64,000 bases of DNA, taken from NCBI GenBank assembly GCA_003142595.1, contig PLMU01000013.1, forward strand, positions 38,793 to 102,792, read 5' to 3'. Position numbers and translations under genes: made by a program. Of this stretch, positions 63,446 to 64,000 are shown in pieces. Source of the DNA: Phycisphaerales bacterium (GTDB taxonomy: Bacteria; Planctomycetota; Phycisphaerae; Sedimentisphaerales; UBA12454). Each line of letters starts with the position of its first letter. Position 1 is the stretch's first letter. Under the pieces are notes generated by a model. It ran no database searches. It worked only from the letters and a program-made list of their open reading frames with translations, and was not told the DNA's origin.

Positions 63446-64000
63446 GAAAAATTATTGTTACCGGCGGCGCAGGCTTTATTGGCAGCAATTTCATAAGATT
63501 GGTTCTTACCAACTATCCAGATTGCTTCGTCGTTAATCTGGACAATCTCACTTACGCCGGCAATCTTGAAAATCTTGAAGGTTTTCTCAAACACCCAAAT
63601 CATATTTTCGTTAAGGCAGATATTAACGACGGCAAAACGGTCGAGGAAATCATCGACAAGCATCAAATCGAAGCTATTATAAACTTCGCCGCTGAAAGCC
63701 ATGTTGACCGTTCAATCACAAGCCCTAAAATTTTCATTGAGACCAACGTAACCGGCACGCTTACTTTGCTTCAGGCAGCATGCAACAAAAAAATTAAGCG
63801 GTTCATACAGATTTCAACCGATGAAGTTTACGGTGAGCTCGGCGCAACTGGAAAATTTACAGAGCAAACGCCGCTGGCTCCCAATTCGCCATATTCGGCG
63901 AGCAAAGCCGCTGCCGACCTTCTTGTTAAAGCGTTTGGCCATACCTGGGGCCTGAACTATAACATAACCCGATGTTCAAATAATTATGGCCCGTATCAGT
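63442..64000 (+). CDS. rmlB: dTDP-glucose 4,6-dehydratase (3' end beyond window)
   Basis: 186 residues visible of about 350. VTGGAGFIGSNFIRLVLTNYPD, NFAAESHVDRSI and STDEVYGELGATGKFTEQTP, then SPYSASKAAADLLVKAF (Tyr-x3-Lys) and TRCSNNYGPYQ are all diagnostic. Converts dTDP-glucose to the 4-keto-6-deoxy form, the substrate for the later Rml steps. Overlaps rmlD by 4 bases. Truncated only by the window edge. Confidence 0.95.
   Translation, partial: MRKIIVTGGAGFIGSNFIRLVLTNYPDCFVVNLDNLTYAGNLENLEGFLKHPNHIFVKADINDGKTVEEIIDKHQIEAIINFAAESHVDRSITSPKIFIETNVTGTLTLLQAACNKKIKRFIQISTDEVYGELGATGKFTEQTPLAPNSPYSASKAAADLLVKAFGHTWGLNYNITRCSNNYGPYQ

Overview
The window comes from a diderm, LPS-making bacterium, most likely a planctomycete of the Phycisphaerae/Sedimentisphaerales type. 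The clues are the LpxC-FabZ fusion, a DUF1559-like pseudopilin C-terminus on a membrane protein, and intergenic DNA packed with small hairpin repeats. There is no rRNA in the window, so this placement is inference.

Layout. (1) 1-13.1 kb, minus strand: an exopolysaccharide/O-antigen operon. It runs from two sugar epimerases through a UDP-HexNAc dehydrogenase, DegT aminotransferase, gmd, fcl, a membrane-anchored TIM-barrel-like protein, a Wzy-type polymerase/ligase and a Wzx-type flippase to an FkbH-like HAD protein cut by the window edge. A decayed gene pair with ferredoxin motifs lies between the flippase and FkbH. (2) 13.1-30.3 kb: an accessory stretch. It holds a Cys-cluster/HNH pair, a frameshifted ankyrin protein, a YiaK-like dehydrogenase, a YfhO membrane protein, a GIY-YIG protein, an orphan UvrD-like helicase, queD-like/folE/pepA, hypothetical membrane proteins, an SGNH hydrolase, prfB with its programmed frameshift, and a DUF1638 protein. 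Most of the dispersed hairpin repeats are here. (3) 30.4-44.5 kb: housekeeping genes. An aldo/keto reductase-purB-pyrE operon on the plus strand meets a minus-strand block pheA-tpiA-secG-yicC-gmk-rpoZ-coaC-coaB. Then come a GT-C-type membrane protein, mtnA and uvrA. (4) 44.6-59.4 kb: nfi, then a long minus-strand supra-operon glmU-prs-rplY-pth-rpsF-ssb-rpsR-rplI-dnaB-bamA-skp-lpxD-lpxC/fabZ-lpxA-Gfo/Idh, which links translation, replication and outer-membrane assembly. A tRNA-Gln lies upstream of it. (5) 59.4-61.9 kb: a structured RNA candidate, then a segment bounded by ~32-bp imperfect inverted repeats. The segment carries two coupled small membrane-protein genes, a frameshifted IS1595-type transposase, a well-promoted tRNA with an abnormal anticodon loop, and a downstream structured element containing a 13-nt antisense copy of that anticodon arm. 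(6) 61.9-64 kb: rmlA-rmlD-rmlB on the plus strand (rmlB cut by the edge), making dTDP-L-rhamnose.

The sugar-nucleotide genes at both ends (GDP-fucose, UDP-HexNAcA and UDP-HexNAc, dTDP-rhamnose) and the lipid A/BamA block in the middle would together supply a surface polysaccharide and the outer membrane that carries it. The most unusual stretch is 59.4-61.9 kb. The nested hairpin-repeat family with compensatory arm changes comes next.
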